The translations under genes and the position numbers were made by a program. This document shows, piece after piece, positions 12,701 through 23,210 of a stretch of 64,000 nt of DNA; within the stretch, counting starts at the first letter, position 1; each line of letters begins with the position of its first letter. The notes beneath the pieces are model-generated. The model was not told where the DNA came from. It did not search any database and worked only from the letters and a program-made list of their open reading frames with translations. This DNA comes from Telmatactis stephensoni (Eukaryota > Cnidaria > Anthozoa > Actiniaria > Isophelliidae): NCBI GenBank assembly GCA_029948255.1, contig JALIZF010000942.1:47925-111924 (forward strand), written 5' to 3'.

Positions 12701-15700
12701 GGACGTTTAATCGCTAACATCCCTCCCTCATGAATAGAAAGAGGGAAAATTAGTTCTAATATCTCCTCATTAATTATGAATGAGGGATGATTAGAACTAA
12801 TCGTCCCTCATCCATAATTAATGAGGGACGATTAGAACTAATCGTCCCTCATGTTATTCATGAGTGGTTGTCCCTCATTTAACGCAATCATCGGGACAAT
12901 CAGGACATCTTTGCACGCTGTCCCGAAACTCTGTAACTTTCTAACGCACCGATACCTCTTACCACTGCACACTCTTACGCGTGTGGGATCTATGCATTCT
13001 ATTTTGCGCATGAGCATAACGAAGCAAAGAAAGCATCATGAAAAACAATTTAGCTTTCGAATTGATTAACAACCTATAAATAAATCACTTAATCATGACT
13101 CCCACATGCAAACCAACATTAAACCTATAAATACTTGTTCATTGTAAGTATATAACAAAGAAATCTATTTTCGAAAGTCCCCAGAGAACAGGGTTACGCA
13201 CAATTGGTAAAAGAATCATTATAATATTTTCAAGTTTTGGATGAACAAACAGCGAAGTATATTTTCGTTTATTTCCTCGGTGATCATGGTATTACAAAGT
13301 AATACCATGACTTCTTCGGGATATTAGTGATTAAATGTCCCCTCAGCCTTGGGAGGTTTAGTAAAAGTCCCTCGGCCTACGGCCTCGGGACTTCCACTAA
13401 ACCTCCCTCGGCTTCGGGGACATTTAATCACTAATATCCCTCAGGGTCATGGTATTACTTATAATAATTGTACCTTATTGACATCCAGTCTTGGTGTCTT
13501 TTTGAAAATCTTGTCAACCATTTCTAAACTTTTACTTTTTTCACTAGAAAATCCACCAGCAACTTTATCAAACTAGGGAAAAGACAGGAAATGAGAAAAA
13601 TTCAACATGATTATTCACATGATAATGATGTAATATAAGAAACTCAGCAAAGTAACAACATGTCAAATGTACCTTTCTTTTTCTTCCCTCTGGATTTTTA
13701 GGTACTTTTTCTTTGGGCTATAAATATATTTACAGATTATATTGAATAAACTGACAAAATCAATTTGAAAAAGATGGAACAAAAAATATCTGTTAACAAA
13801 TACAAGCATGTAGAGTATAACATTTGTCATGCATACCAGTGTTTCAGTAAATTTTCCAATGGAAGCATTAGCCTTTCTTGAGACATTGATATTAGCTTGG
13901 AGCTGAAGATAAAAAGAATACTAACTGTATTATATTGTAAAACAGAGAAAAATAATGATCTCTAACAAGAAACTAGGGTTTATAAACCCTAGTTTCTTGT
14001 TAGAGATCATTATTTTTCTCTGTTTTACAATATAATAGTCACAATTTAAAAAGATACATGTAATTCCCAGTGATGTATCACAAGACATTTTGCCTAGCTT
14101 TTACAGGTCTTTTACCCTGGTCCCAGAGGCTTTCTATTTGTATTTTTTTTACGATTGTAAATGTCGTAAAAGAAATCGTAAAAAAATACAAAGAAAGCCT
14201 CTGGGACCAGGGTAACCATGAACATGAATAGGCTGAAAAACAGAACGCAAATAATTGTGAGTAATGTACAGAATCATCATAAACAATAGAATGATTTCAC
14301 TGACGTCATTGAGAAAAATAAAGTCGGTTTCAGAGCATCAAATAAAATAAAAATACTTATACCTCAAAGAACAACTAAATCTTTGCAACTCTAGAAAATA
14401 TTGAGTCAAAAGAGCTTTTCACCACGAAGATACGAATGTTTGAATGTGGGCTTGTTGTTGGTAAGAATGTATGGGGCCGCCATATTGGTGTACCTTTCTG
14501 GTACACCAATATGGCGACCATAAATACCAAGCATCGAAATGATATTAAAAATACATTTATAATTTGTTCATTTTATTGATTATATATATATATAGAAAAT
14601 GACAATTAAGTTCATTGCCAAAGCAAATGAGGTGAAATTTGTCGCAAATTGATGTGTTCTTACGTCGTTTGAAAATGCGTGACTGCATGGCGTGACACAA
14701 TTTTGGTGCCGATAATTTGCCAAGCGATGAACAGAATCAGACCAAATTTCCAGAGACGACTTCTTTTCATGATACATACAAAATATCAGGCAATCAGCTT
14801 TCTCCGAATTTTAGTTTAGATTTTAGTCCTCTCGTGACATCATGTCAAATCGATCTATATGATGTTTCAAGCTTTTTGAATCAGTAGTCCTGAACTGGTC
14901 TAAAATGGCCCCCTAATACATCTACAGACTATAATAGATCTTGGTACAGTAGAAGTGTCAGAAATTTATGTACTCTAACCTGTTCTTTAGATACATTTTT
15001 TGAAGGTTGAAGGTTTTTATCTGGAACTAAAAAACAACAATTTGTTCACATTTTAATAAGGGCTAAATGTAACTTACACTGACTGTAGGCAAAGTTAAAC
15101 TAGAAACATCCACCTAAAGGGGCAGTAAATATACTTTTCTATCCATAGATCTCTATTCCATTTATTGATTATTGTACATCAAAGCAGGTTAGTAGACCAC
15201 TGTGGAACTACTGTACATGTATTCATTGCCCTACCCACTCCTCCCTTAATGAATACAGTGGGTATCATCCAGGGACAAGTGTTTCCACTAAATGGTCAGT
15301 AGGAGAGGTGCTGGGTGGTGGACTGTAGCTTGTTTTTTATGGTTACCTCAACAACTAGAAACTTGGATTGACAAGGACAATCCCCCTTCCCAGCACCAAC
15401 CCTGTGCTTTTCTGATGGTGATAAGACAAAATAAAGGCATTATGATACAGGGTGCTATCAGCATAAAATCTTTACAAGTCAAAACTTACTTTTCACATTC
15501 TTGTTTTTAGCGATATTTCTTAGTCTTTGGTATTCATTTTTAGCTACATTCTCCTTCTTTTTCTGGTTACGCTTTTCAAACTGGTCTTCATATGGATCTG
15601 TGATACATATCAAAACTTTAATTAATATTATGATACATGTAAGGTTTAAGACAAAGCTACACTAGTGTACACATTAATTGGAGATCATAAGAGGACATAC

Positions 15701-18700
15701 TGTGTACTTATTGAGTGGCAGGGCCAAACAGGAAAATACCCTGGGGGGGACTCCATTGTAAAAGGATCGGGTATGCCTCTTAGGGGTAAAAATCAGCGAT
15801 TTGGTATCTTTTAGGGTGTTAAAATTGAAGCTTAGAGTTTTAGCATTTCCAGGTATCTTTAAGGGTATCAAAACTGCCCATCGCTTATTATCTTGTTCTC
15901 AAATGGAAGAAATTTGGGTTTCATTTTAGAGAGATGAAGTGACAGTCACACCTCTGAAATGACAGGTAATGTACAATGTATATGCTGTAAAGACAGGCAG
16001 AAATAATGAAGTGACAGGACATCATACACAGACAGTTGAAGAAAGTTAATAATATACTGTATACTGTACAGACAGTTGGATGAATACAAGTGAGAGGTAC
16101 ACAATACAGAATGAGACAGACAAACAAAATGAATCATTGGTACATGTAGGAGAAAAACAAGCAGAACAAACAGAACTTAGACATGTACAGATAGAGAAAA
16201 TTACATCCTCAGGAACCCAGGAGTATTGTTTTGTCACTTGTGTTTCACTCCCCAGTGACAAAACTGGAACACTATCAGTTAGAACTTGTTCCCAAAGTCA
16301 AAATTCATTGCGACATCATTTTAATGGTTGTTGTAATTTGTCGATATATATACTAGATGCTGATTGGACAACCCGGTGTGATTAAGGGGTATAGAATGGT
16401 GTCTAAAAAATAAAGAGGCTCGCAAAAATTTGGTCAAGGCTCGGAAGCTCGGCGTTAAATCAATGGGAGCTCGGATTTGATTTTTGTAGAGGCTCGGAGG
16501 CTCGGATTTTTCGAGATATTAGGGGCTCGGAATTTTCAAATGCTGGGGTCGGAAGCTCGGATTTTGGATTTTACACGTCGGCTAATGAAAGCATCGGAGT
16601 AATAAAAACAATGGCAAAATAGAATGAAGAGTGATGTTCATCATATTTTTTTTGCACTTTCGACATCGTACTATTTTTATTGCCAAAACAATGGAGATAT
16701 ATTGTAGTGACAATATCACGTTAATTATAGAACATTTTTTCATATGAGACTTTTGAATGACAATTTTCATACGATTTTTAGTTCTGGGCTCGAATTTTTA
16801 AAACACAGAGGCTCGGGCTCGGATTTTGATTTTAGCCAAAGGCTCGGGCTCGGATTTTAAAACAAGGGGCTCGCAGGCTTGCGAGGCTCGGATTTTACCA
16901 TTCTATACCCCTTGATTAGGTAGACCAATCAGAAATGAGAGAAAACGTACCTTCCAGAACAAATTCTAACAGACAATATAATGTTCCCGGGTTTTTTTTC
17001 TGAGACATGTAACAAAATAAAGTTGATAAATGAGAAAGTAAACTGTGCCATCTAACCTGCATTTTGTGGGACTTCTGCCACCCAATCTTGAGTGTCATCC
17101 TTTGTTCTTTTATAGCCATATCGAGGTAAATATTTCTAAAATCAAATAATACTTAGTATGCCATAACATGTACAGTAAGTTGGGTGACTGTTGTTTAAAA
17201 ATGTTCACACCAAAAATCTAAAAAAACTGTTGGTTTAAACCACAATACATGTACAAGACTTTGTACCTGTAGACACAAAGAATATTTTTTACACAATAGA
17301 CGTATTCATTTGAAGATTCCAAAATGAAAACATCCTAAGTGCCCTTTGGACAAGTTTTCAAGTTTTTACCAAACTTGAAACTTGGTTCCAAGTGGTTAAA
17401 AAAGATGCTGGTGGACTTCTCTAAGCCTAAATATCAGATTTCACAGGCCAGTGGTCTGTTGTTAAGGTAAGACCATTGCTATTGACAGAATAAGTTCTAG
17501 CTCCTGCACAGCTGGGAGATGTTGTGTGGCACTTCCAGTTCCCTTCATTACCCTAATAATGTCTTCTCAGATTTGAACAAGTCCTTTCTACATTGTTTTC
17601 TATTAGTCAATTGAATTAATGTAATATTTAAATTTTTTAAATGATAATGATTTCCATGCCAACCACTGAGAAAATTCACAAAACATCTTCATTTCTTTAA
17701 TTATTTTGTATAATTAAGTTATCGAGCCATTTAAGGCCCTTCTTTGGGAATACTGAATTCATTAATGTGCAGGAAATCTAAGAATCTCAGGCTTTCTTGA
17801 AGTTTATTGCTAAAACACTGTAGACACTGCAGCAAGCTGAATCAGTCTGTTGAAGAATAGTATCACAGCAGAAACTGAACTGTGCCGTCTTCACCGAATG
17901 GTACATGTATCTGAATAGTACTTACTCCCTTTGCTTCATCCCATATTTTCCTCTCTCTCTTTCTCTTTTTGATTCCCTGTTGGATGAATATCATAACAAA
18001 CAATTATTGTAGAACATTGTGTGAACTAAAAACTATATGTTGTATAGTCTCGGTTTAATGCCGATGAGAATGGAAATTAAATCATGTCTGCAAAAGGCTC
18101 TTTATAGAAGCCAACAACCAACTTCCTGAGTTTGTCTAGTATTACTTAGGCATATAGCTACCAATGTTCACATTTGTATGTCTAGTATGAGAACCCTGTC
18201 TACAATAATTTAATTTACAAATGGCACAGCTCTCACCTTTTGTTTTGCAAATTCCTGCCATTTGGTTAAAGGTTTAGGTTTTGGTATCTGAAAATACAAA
18301 GTCATTTTTAATTAATAAGGTACACAGTTGTAGTAGATTGTACATTTACTAAAAGTTATTTCTGATCAGTTTTTCTGCTAGGATTTTTTTACTTTTAATT
18401 AGGACATTTGTCCTATTTAGGGGCATTTACATGCAGTTTGAAATTCAGACATTTTGATACTGGGTGGCTTTTACAGTCATGTACTACATGAAAAGTTACA
18501 TCCCTTGACATGGAGACAAATTTCTTTGTTTTCACTAAACTGTTCCATTTTGTACAATTGGAAATGAAGGGGAAGATACTACAGTGAATGCGAAATATGA
18601 AAATGTGACTTACAGGCTTTTCTCTTGGAATAACTGTTGTTGGTTCTGGAAGCTACAGATTAGAAAATGAACAGATTTTGTAAAAGAGGAAAGACTTACA

Positions 18701-20859
18701 TAATTATGTAGTAAGTTTGAGTTCAAGTTCTGTATCATGCTACATGTATACCTCAGTCATGGTGTGATAATTAAATACAATGTGTCATACAATAACTAAA
18801 TACAATATGTGTACATCCTAGTTTCTCTCAAAATCTGCTCGGTTTTACTGGTCAGTGCTTTAAATCCCATTTCAGGAAAACAAGGGTGACCAAGCAATGA
18901 GAGCACCAGTCTGTCACCTTAGTTTAGGGTTCAATTCCTAGACAGGCTAATGTTTCAGTGTTATTTGAATGAGTTTTTTGGTATATTCTCTTCTTTGCTT
19001 TGAGGGTTTTCTCCAGACCATCCTCTGGTTTCCTTCCTCAGAAAAAATGAACTAGTGTTCAAACCAAGAGTTGTGTGCATAGAATATTGGAATGCAGTGG
19101 TAGTGGATGAGAGTACAGTGTCCCCGGTTTACAATAAGTACACAAGCACTAGAAGATACTGCACACTTATTAAAATAAATACTCAACACAGGGTTCTCAA
19201 TAGAAGCCGGCAGCCTACAAAAATTGCCAGTTACATCTTAGTTAATCACCGGTCACTTACAAAATCATTTGCAAAATATTTGGCAGTTAATACTTTATAA
19301 ACCCCTCCATGGAACTCTCTCTGGCTACTTTTTAAATCCTGCTGTTTACTCCAATTTCTATTGGGAACCCTGTGGACAAGTGTGTTTTTGGAACATACTG
19401 TACAAATGTCTCCCTCAACTATTAAATTAGTTGAGCTTGGCATTCATTTTTGATAACATGATCTGCAAAAACTTTCATTGATTTTACTAAATACCCACCC
19501 CCTGTACAATATTGCAGTTTCTTATAGTGGCCACAAGGTCTGTCAACCTGATATACATATAGCATACCAAGTCCCAAAATTTTTACAATATTGTTCATAG
19601 GGAAATGGAGTGGGGATGAGCACCTCCTTAAACTACATTTCACATACAACACAATACATCAAGTTGTGCCAAGTATTTTGACAATGACTGTAATTTTATA
19701 TATATTTCCTATTTTCAGGATCACTATATTGCTGCAGTGTTTTCCAGATAACCATACAGTGTCTCAATCACCAGACACTTAGGACACTTAGGAGTCTTGA
19801 TGGCTACAGTTTACTGTACTTCAAATTGGAATGGCCTACTTTACAAACTCTGAACAACACTGACTTCTTCCTACTTGTTTAAAACTCTTGGTAGATGTAC
19901 ACTTACTTGAGCTAGCAAAACGTTTTCAAATCTTTCCACAGGAAGCTGAAAAATATTGTGGAGAGTTATTTTAACAATTCAATAATGACAACAGCAGCTA
20001 CAGTGCATTCATTTGTTCCTCTTTACAATAGCCAGTGTTTCCCAGTACCACCATTACATAAGATAGAACATGTTGTGTCATGCTGTGCTGTTCTGTGCCT
20101 CATCATTTTGATTGGTCAGTGTTGATGTCTTAACCAATCAGATCAACACTTCAATACGATACAGCACAACACAGCATGAAACTTTTTCATACTCATACGA
20201 AATCTGGTCTAATCCAGTATAGATATTGAAACTCAATGTTTGACTCTAACTTATAGAACACGAAATTCTCAGTCTATTTAAGCTTACATACAGTGGAGTA
20301 AGAATTATTTCTAGTACATACCTTCCATAGTTCATTGAAGAGCAGTTGTGTATTGTCTCTAGCAAGGTTTGTCAAAAAGTCATCTCTATTTTTCCTGCAT
20401 AACCAAATCATATGTATCTTAACTTTGTAAGTCATCAAGGAAATTAGCTTTCAAAAAGTAACAAATTGCTTCCACAGGCTGGATGAAATAATTATTTAAG
20501 TATGCAGCTTCAACTCTCCAACTCAGAATTTCTTGAAATTCTTAGCTGGATAATTATCATGATGAAGGATTCTACAATCATACTGAGCTTGTAGCATAAC
20601 ATAAGAACAACCATATTGTAAAGGAAGCATCAGAATTGATTACAATTATTGCGCAATAAAACTAACTCATAACCACGTGTAACGTAAAAACACTCTCTAA
20701 ACTTTACCTAAATAACTCCATATTAACTGGTTGTAAGTCATTCAACAACATGTTTCCTACATCTAACTCTGGGTCTACTTCTTTAGATACTTCAGTGGTT
20801 TTAAACCGAGATTTCGCCTCGTTTAGCACTGCATCAACATTCACTGTTTCGTCCGCCAT
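9715..20859 (-). CDS. RRS1: RRS1-type ribosome biogenesis regulator, 14 exons, 339 aa
   Basis: RRS1 acts in the nucleolus with Rpf2 to load the 5S RNP into the pre-60S ribosome. Exons: 20859-20708, 20394-20322, 19945-19907, 18652-18614, 18287-18237, 17976-17926, 17135-17057, 15597-15490, 15026-14980, 13902-13837, 13717-13673, 13572-13474, 11573-11539, 9850-9715. Phase closes at every junction (1020 bases including stop). The order of conserved blocks matches animal RRS1: LDVGNMLLNDLQP, NLARDNTQLLFNELW, LPVERFENVLL, LPEPTTVIPREKP, KPLTKWQEFAK, KDDTQDWVAEVP, DPYEDQFEKRNQKKKENVAK, then a C-terminal Lys/Gly/Arg tail. Start: AAAATGGCGGAC, giving MADE. An in-frame ATG at 20922 would add 21 residues with no family support. 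Exon 13 is only 35 bases and was placed by splice sites and phase, so it is less certain. Human RRS1 (365 aa) has no coding introns, so this 14-exon structure is notable. Introns carry several MITEs and tandem repeats. Confidence 0.93.
9885..9945. repeat. Degenerate TTTACG repeat
   Basis: A short array of ACGTTTAC/TTTACG hexamers inside the last intron of the RRS1-type gene. Similar CGGTAC/GGTTAC clusters occur at 7130-7260. Confidence 0.6.
10765..10935. mobile_element. Small inverted-repeat element with TTTCTCGAAAG ends
   Basis: Left end GGGGCCCGTTTCTCGAAAGA pairs with right end CTTTCGAGAAAGGGGCTCC; inner parts include ACTCTACGGG and CCCGTAA. A diverged relative (CTTTCGAGAAACGGTCCC, with GCGCGCGCATTCC) lies at 51565-51710. 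It is in the last intron of the RRS1-type gene. Confidence 0.65.
11885..12535. repeat. 180-bp tandem repeat (about 3.5 units)
   Basis: The string CCACTCCTATCCCAACTTTA recurs at 12001, 12181 and 12361, giving a period of exactly 180 bases. Each unit is itself two related half units that begin CCCAAAGGTTCAACCACAAG. The middle units are almost identical, and the outer ones are diverged, as expected for a minisatellite that grows from its centre. It lies in intron 12 of the RRS1-type gene. Confidence 0.93.
12690..12870. mobile_element. Palindromic element with GAGGGACGATTAGAACTAAT arms
   Basis: GAGGGACGATTAGAACTAAT is followed directly by its complement ATTAGTTCTAATCGTCCCTC-type sequence two to three times, bordered by diverged arms (ATCCCTCCCTCATGAATAGA, CATGTTATTCATGAG). 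This is a compact set of nested hairpins in intron 12 of the RRS1-type gene. Confidence 0.75.
13255..13460. mobile_element. Nested hairpin element beside RRS1 exon 12
   Basis: GATCATGGTATTACAAAGTAATACCATGAC forms one hairpin. Next, TTAGTGATTAAATGTCCCC, GGAGGTTTAGTAAAAGTCC and CCTCGG are mirrored as GGACTTCCACTAAACCTCC and GGGGACATTTAATCACTAA. A third copy of TCATGGTATTACT follows. The element ends about 15 bases from the splice donor of exon 12 (13474). Confidence 0.8.
13928..14037. repeat. 110-bp perfect palindrome
   Basis: The sequence is its own reverse complement, with no spacer, from TATTATATTGTAAAACAGAG through the centre AGGGTTTA|TAAACCCT. It is in intron 9 of the RRS1-type gene, only 26 bases upstream of the acceptor of exon 10 (13902) in the direction of transcription. 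Confidence 0.95.
14113..14214. mobile_element. 102-bp hairpin element (TACCCTGGTCCCAGAGGC)
   Basis: Ends TACCCTGGTCCCAGAGGCTTTC and the exact complement GAAAGCCTCTGGGACCAGGGTA surround an AT-rich middle whose arms also pair imperfectly (TACGATT / AATCGTA). It is in intron 9 of the RRS1-type gene. Confidence 0.85.
14478..14515. repeat. Short hairpin GCCATATTGGTGTACC
   Basis: CGCCATATTGGTGTACC, five unpaired bases, then GGTACACCAATATGGCG. It could be a solo palindromic insertion; it is in an RRS1 intron. Confidence 0.8.
16385..16912. mobile_element. 528-bp TIR element built from GGCTCGGATTTT repeats
   Basis: Perfect 16-base terminal inverted repeats (AGGGGTATAGAATGGT at 16385-16400 and its complement at 16897-16912) are flanked by a direct 6-base repeat TGATTA (16379-16384 and 16913-16918), a typical target-site duplication. 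The interior holds many GGCTCGGA/GCTCGGATTTT units near both ends and an AT-rich centre. There is no coding frame. It sits in intron 7 of the RRS1-type gene and is a non-autonomous DNA transposon (MITE) of a family I cannot name. Confidence 0.9.
18895..19175 (+). mobile_element. Old, diverged tRNA-derived SINE copy
   Basis: Compared with the better SINE copies (for example 52038-52342), this stretch keeps in order GAGAGCACCAGTCTGTCACC, GGGTTCAATTCC, a TTTTCTCCAGACCATCCTCTGG-like body, TCCTTCCTCAG, GTGGTAGTGGATGAGAGTACA and GTGTCCCC..AAGCACTAGAAGA. Many differences show it is an old insertion. It lies in intron 3 of the RRS1-type gene. Confidence 0.65.
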
Positions 20860-20930
20860 TTTGAATTTTGAGAATATTGCGGGGTATTGTGGGAAATCAA
20901 CCCCCACACACAGGAATCCCAAACTTAGTT

Positions 20931-21523
20931 GTTTTGTTTTGTTTTGTTTTGTTTTGTTTTGTTTTGTTTTGTTTTGTTTTGTTTTGTTTTGTTTTGTTTT
21001 GTTTTGTTTTGTTTTGTTTTGTTTTGTTTTGTTTTGTTTTGTTTTGTTTTGTTTTGTTTTGTTTTGTTTTGTTTTGTTTTGTTTTGTTTTGTTTTGTTTT
21101 GTTTTGTTTTGTTTTGTTTTGTTTTGTTTTGTTTTGTTTTGTTTTGTTTTGTTTTGTTTTGTTTTGTTTTGTTTTGTTTTGTTTGTTTTGTTTTGTTTTG
21201 TTTTGTTTTGTTTTGTTTTGTTTTGTTTTGTTTTGTTTTGTTTTGTTTTGTTTTGTTTTGTTTTGTTTTGTTTTGTTTTGTTTTGTTTTGTTTTGTTTTG
21301 TTTTGTTTTGTTTTGTTTTGTTTTGTTTTGTTTTGTTTTGTTTTGTTTTGTTTTGTTTTGTTTTGTTTTGTTTTGTTTTGTTTTGTTTTGTTTTGTTTTG
21401 TTTTGTTTTGTTTTGTTTTGTTTTGTTTTGTTTTGTTTTGTTTTGTTTGTTTTGTTTTGTTTTGTTTTGTTTTGTTTTGTTTTGTTTTGTTTTGTTTTGT
21501 TTTGTTTTGTTTTGTTTTGTTTT
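20931..21523. repeat. 593-bp (TTTTG)n pentanucleotide array
   Basis: Counting by position: 50 GTTTT units, one four-base GTTT, 52 GTTTT units, a second GTTT, then 15 GTTTT units (117 five-base units in all). The array starts 72 bases upstream of the RRS1 start codon, so on the sense strand it is (AAAAC)n in the proximal promoter or 5' UTR. It yields long artificial FVLFC and TKQNK frames on both strands. Confidence 0.98.
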
Positions 21524-21525
21524 GT

Positions 21526-23152
21526 TAATTCCAGCTTTCAATTGTCATTTACTTTTAGGTTAGTCAGTTATCGTACTTCACAACTACACTTCCCGGCAAA
21601 TTGTACTACCGGATCTTATCGCCACGTAGCCAAACGACCCCCAATCCCCTTGGAATCCCTCCCATGCCACGTACAATAATACACAGGTAACAAGTAATAA
21701 ATGAAAATTTATTTCATTTCAGTAGCTTTCCTGTTCCTGATCTAAGTATAAGACCTGATTACCACAAGTGTGATGCTGCACAATGGCTTATCTGGCAAAA
21801 GTTTTATAGAATCCATAGCGTATCGTGTCATATCAGGGAATTATGAAATAACCATCATATAACGCGCGCTCTCATTGGCCGAAGGACGCGTATACTGCGA
21901 CCTCTAAATATGCACACAGCACGCGCGTGCGTACTTTTTCAAACTTTAAGTCAGTGTAAATGAATACTGAATATGCTTGAAAATAATGTTGTATTTTATA
22001 AAAGAAATAGAAAACCTACCCGCTGTTCTTTGTGCAGATTTAGAGCACTTAGGCATTGATCAGAACACTTGAGAAGCATGTTCTGATCAATCCCCGCGTG
22101 CTCTAAATCTGCACGCAGCACGCGCGCGCGTTTTCTATTTCTTCATTTCAGCATCTAGGATGAGAATTTTATTCGCTGGTTTTGGTATCAGGATTCAGGC
22201 TACTGCAGTTCACTACAATCCCGATAATTTTGAAAACGCACATTTTTTGCTATGGTTAGGCCTTCCTCACCACATAAAAACGTTTCTCTTTTGTGTAAGG
22301 TAAACGGAGAAAAAATATGCGTTTTCAACACCCGGACTAGTGTGAATGTAGCCTCAGATTCAGGAGGGAAAACTACGGAAGCAAGCTGGACAAATATCAA
22401 TTGTTGGACAAGGGTCCGCTTTAGTATAAAGAAGTATGTACAGCGTCTTCGAAGCAAAAAGTTCATTGACGCCCTTATTCTTATTGCACCCTCTGATAAT
22501 TTTATATACAATTTTAACTCAAGAAAAACATCGATTAGAAAGGAAATAAAGGAAACTAAAGGAAAATTCGGTTAATTTAAAATAATAATCATAAAGCAAG
22601 GTGGTGACAGAATTGAGGAGCAAGTAGTACAAATGGTATGAGCGAGGCATTTTTCTTAGATATGGGGGCGCGGTTAAGTGGAGGGGTGCAGGGGGTCAGT
22701 ACACCCTCTTGAGACAACTTTGAATTCTTTTCTTATCGACACTTTCCCAAAATATCCTCTTTGATCCTCTATAGATTAGTATCAATAGACACTTAATTCT
22801 TTCTCGTGTGGAATTATTACAAGTTTTCAAAAGAATTCTTTCTGGATGGAAGCTCATGAAAGCAGGTTTGCACCCCAGTGAAACGCAGATAATAAAATGC
22901 ATAGACTTTTAACAGTTGAGTTGATAGCAACCTATAGAGGGTTTGTGATTTCTGTAAGCTGCACCACCAACTGAAAAATTCACATATGAAGGTCCACGAC
23001 CAGTACCAGGGTCAGCTAAGTGTTTGGGCTTTCACGAGTCACGAAGCGAATTTGAGATCGAGGATTGACCCGTCACCACCCTGTACACAAAAATATTGAA
23101 ACATTTTCGCATCGCAGAAGGATGCCATCTTTCATCATTCTTAATATCGTCT

Positions 23153-23155
<3 letters not shown>
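21526..23155. other. Intergenic stretch between the RRS1-type gene and the channel gene
   Basis: No supported exon. 22001-22144 is a fold-back element (AAAGAAATAGAAAAC and TGCAGATTTAGAGCAC paired with their complements). 22235-22385 includes GTTTTCAACACCCGGACTAGTGTGAATG, the look of a DNA-transposon terminal repeat; the 107-codon frames there on both strands are not convincing. 22655-22880 resembles the degenerate GGGGGTGCA/CACCCTC element seen again at 61980-62135. The 3' UTR of the channel gene should lie near 22.9-23.2 kb, but I cannot place its poly(A) signal. Confidence 0.5.
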
Positions 23156-23191
<36 letters not shown>

Positions 23192-23192
23192 G
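23155..23192. repeat. (CAT)n microsatellite
   Basis: About 12 uninterrupted CAT units, 20 bases past the stop codon of the channel gene, probably in its 3' UTR. Confidence 0.95.
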
Positions 23193-23210
23193 GACAACAT
23201 TTGTTAAGTA

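Noticed and set aside
20750..21679. 309-codon plus-strand frame (FVLFC repeats) and the 214-codon minus-strand TKQNK frame
   Set aside because: Both are translations of the (TTTTG)n microsatellite; 5-base units repeat in every frame without stops.
22252..22575. 107-codon plus-strand frame with a 103-codon frame opposite
   Set aside because: The region looks like a transposon terminal sequence, with long frames on both strands and no family match.
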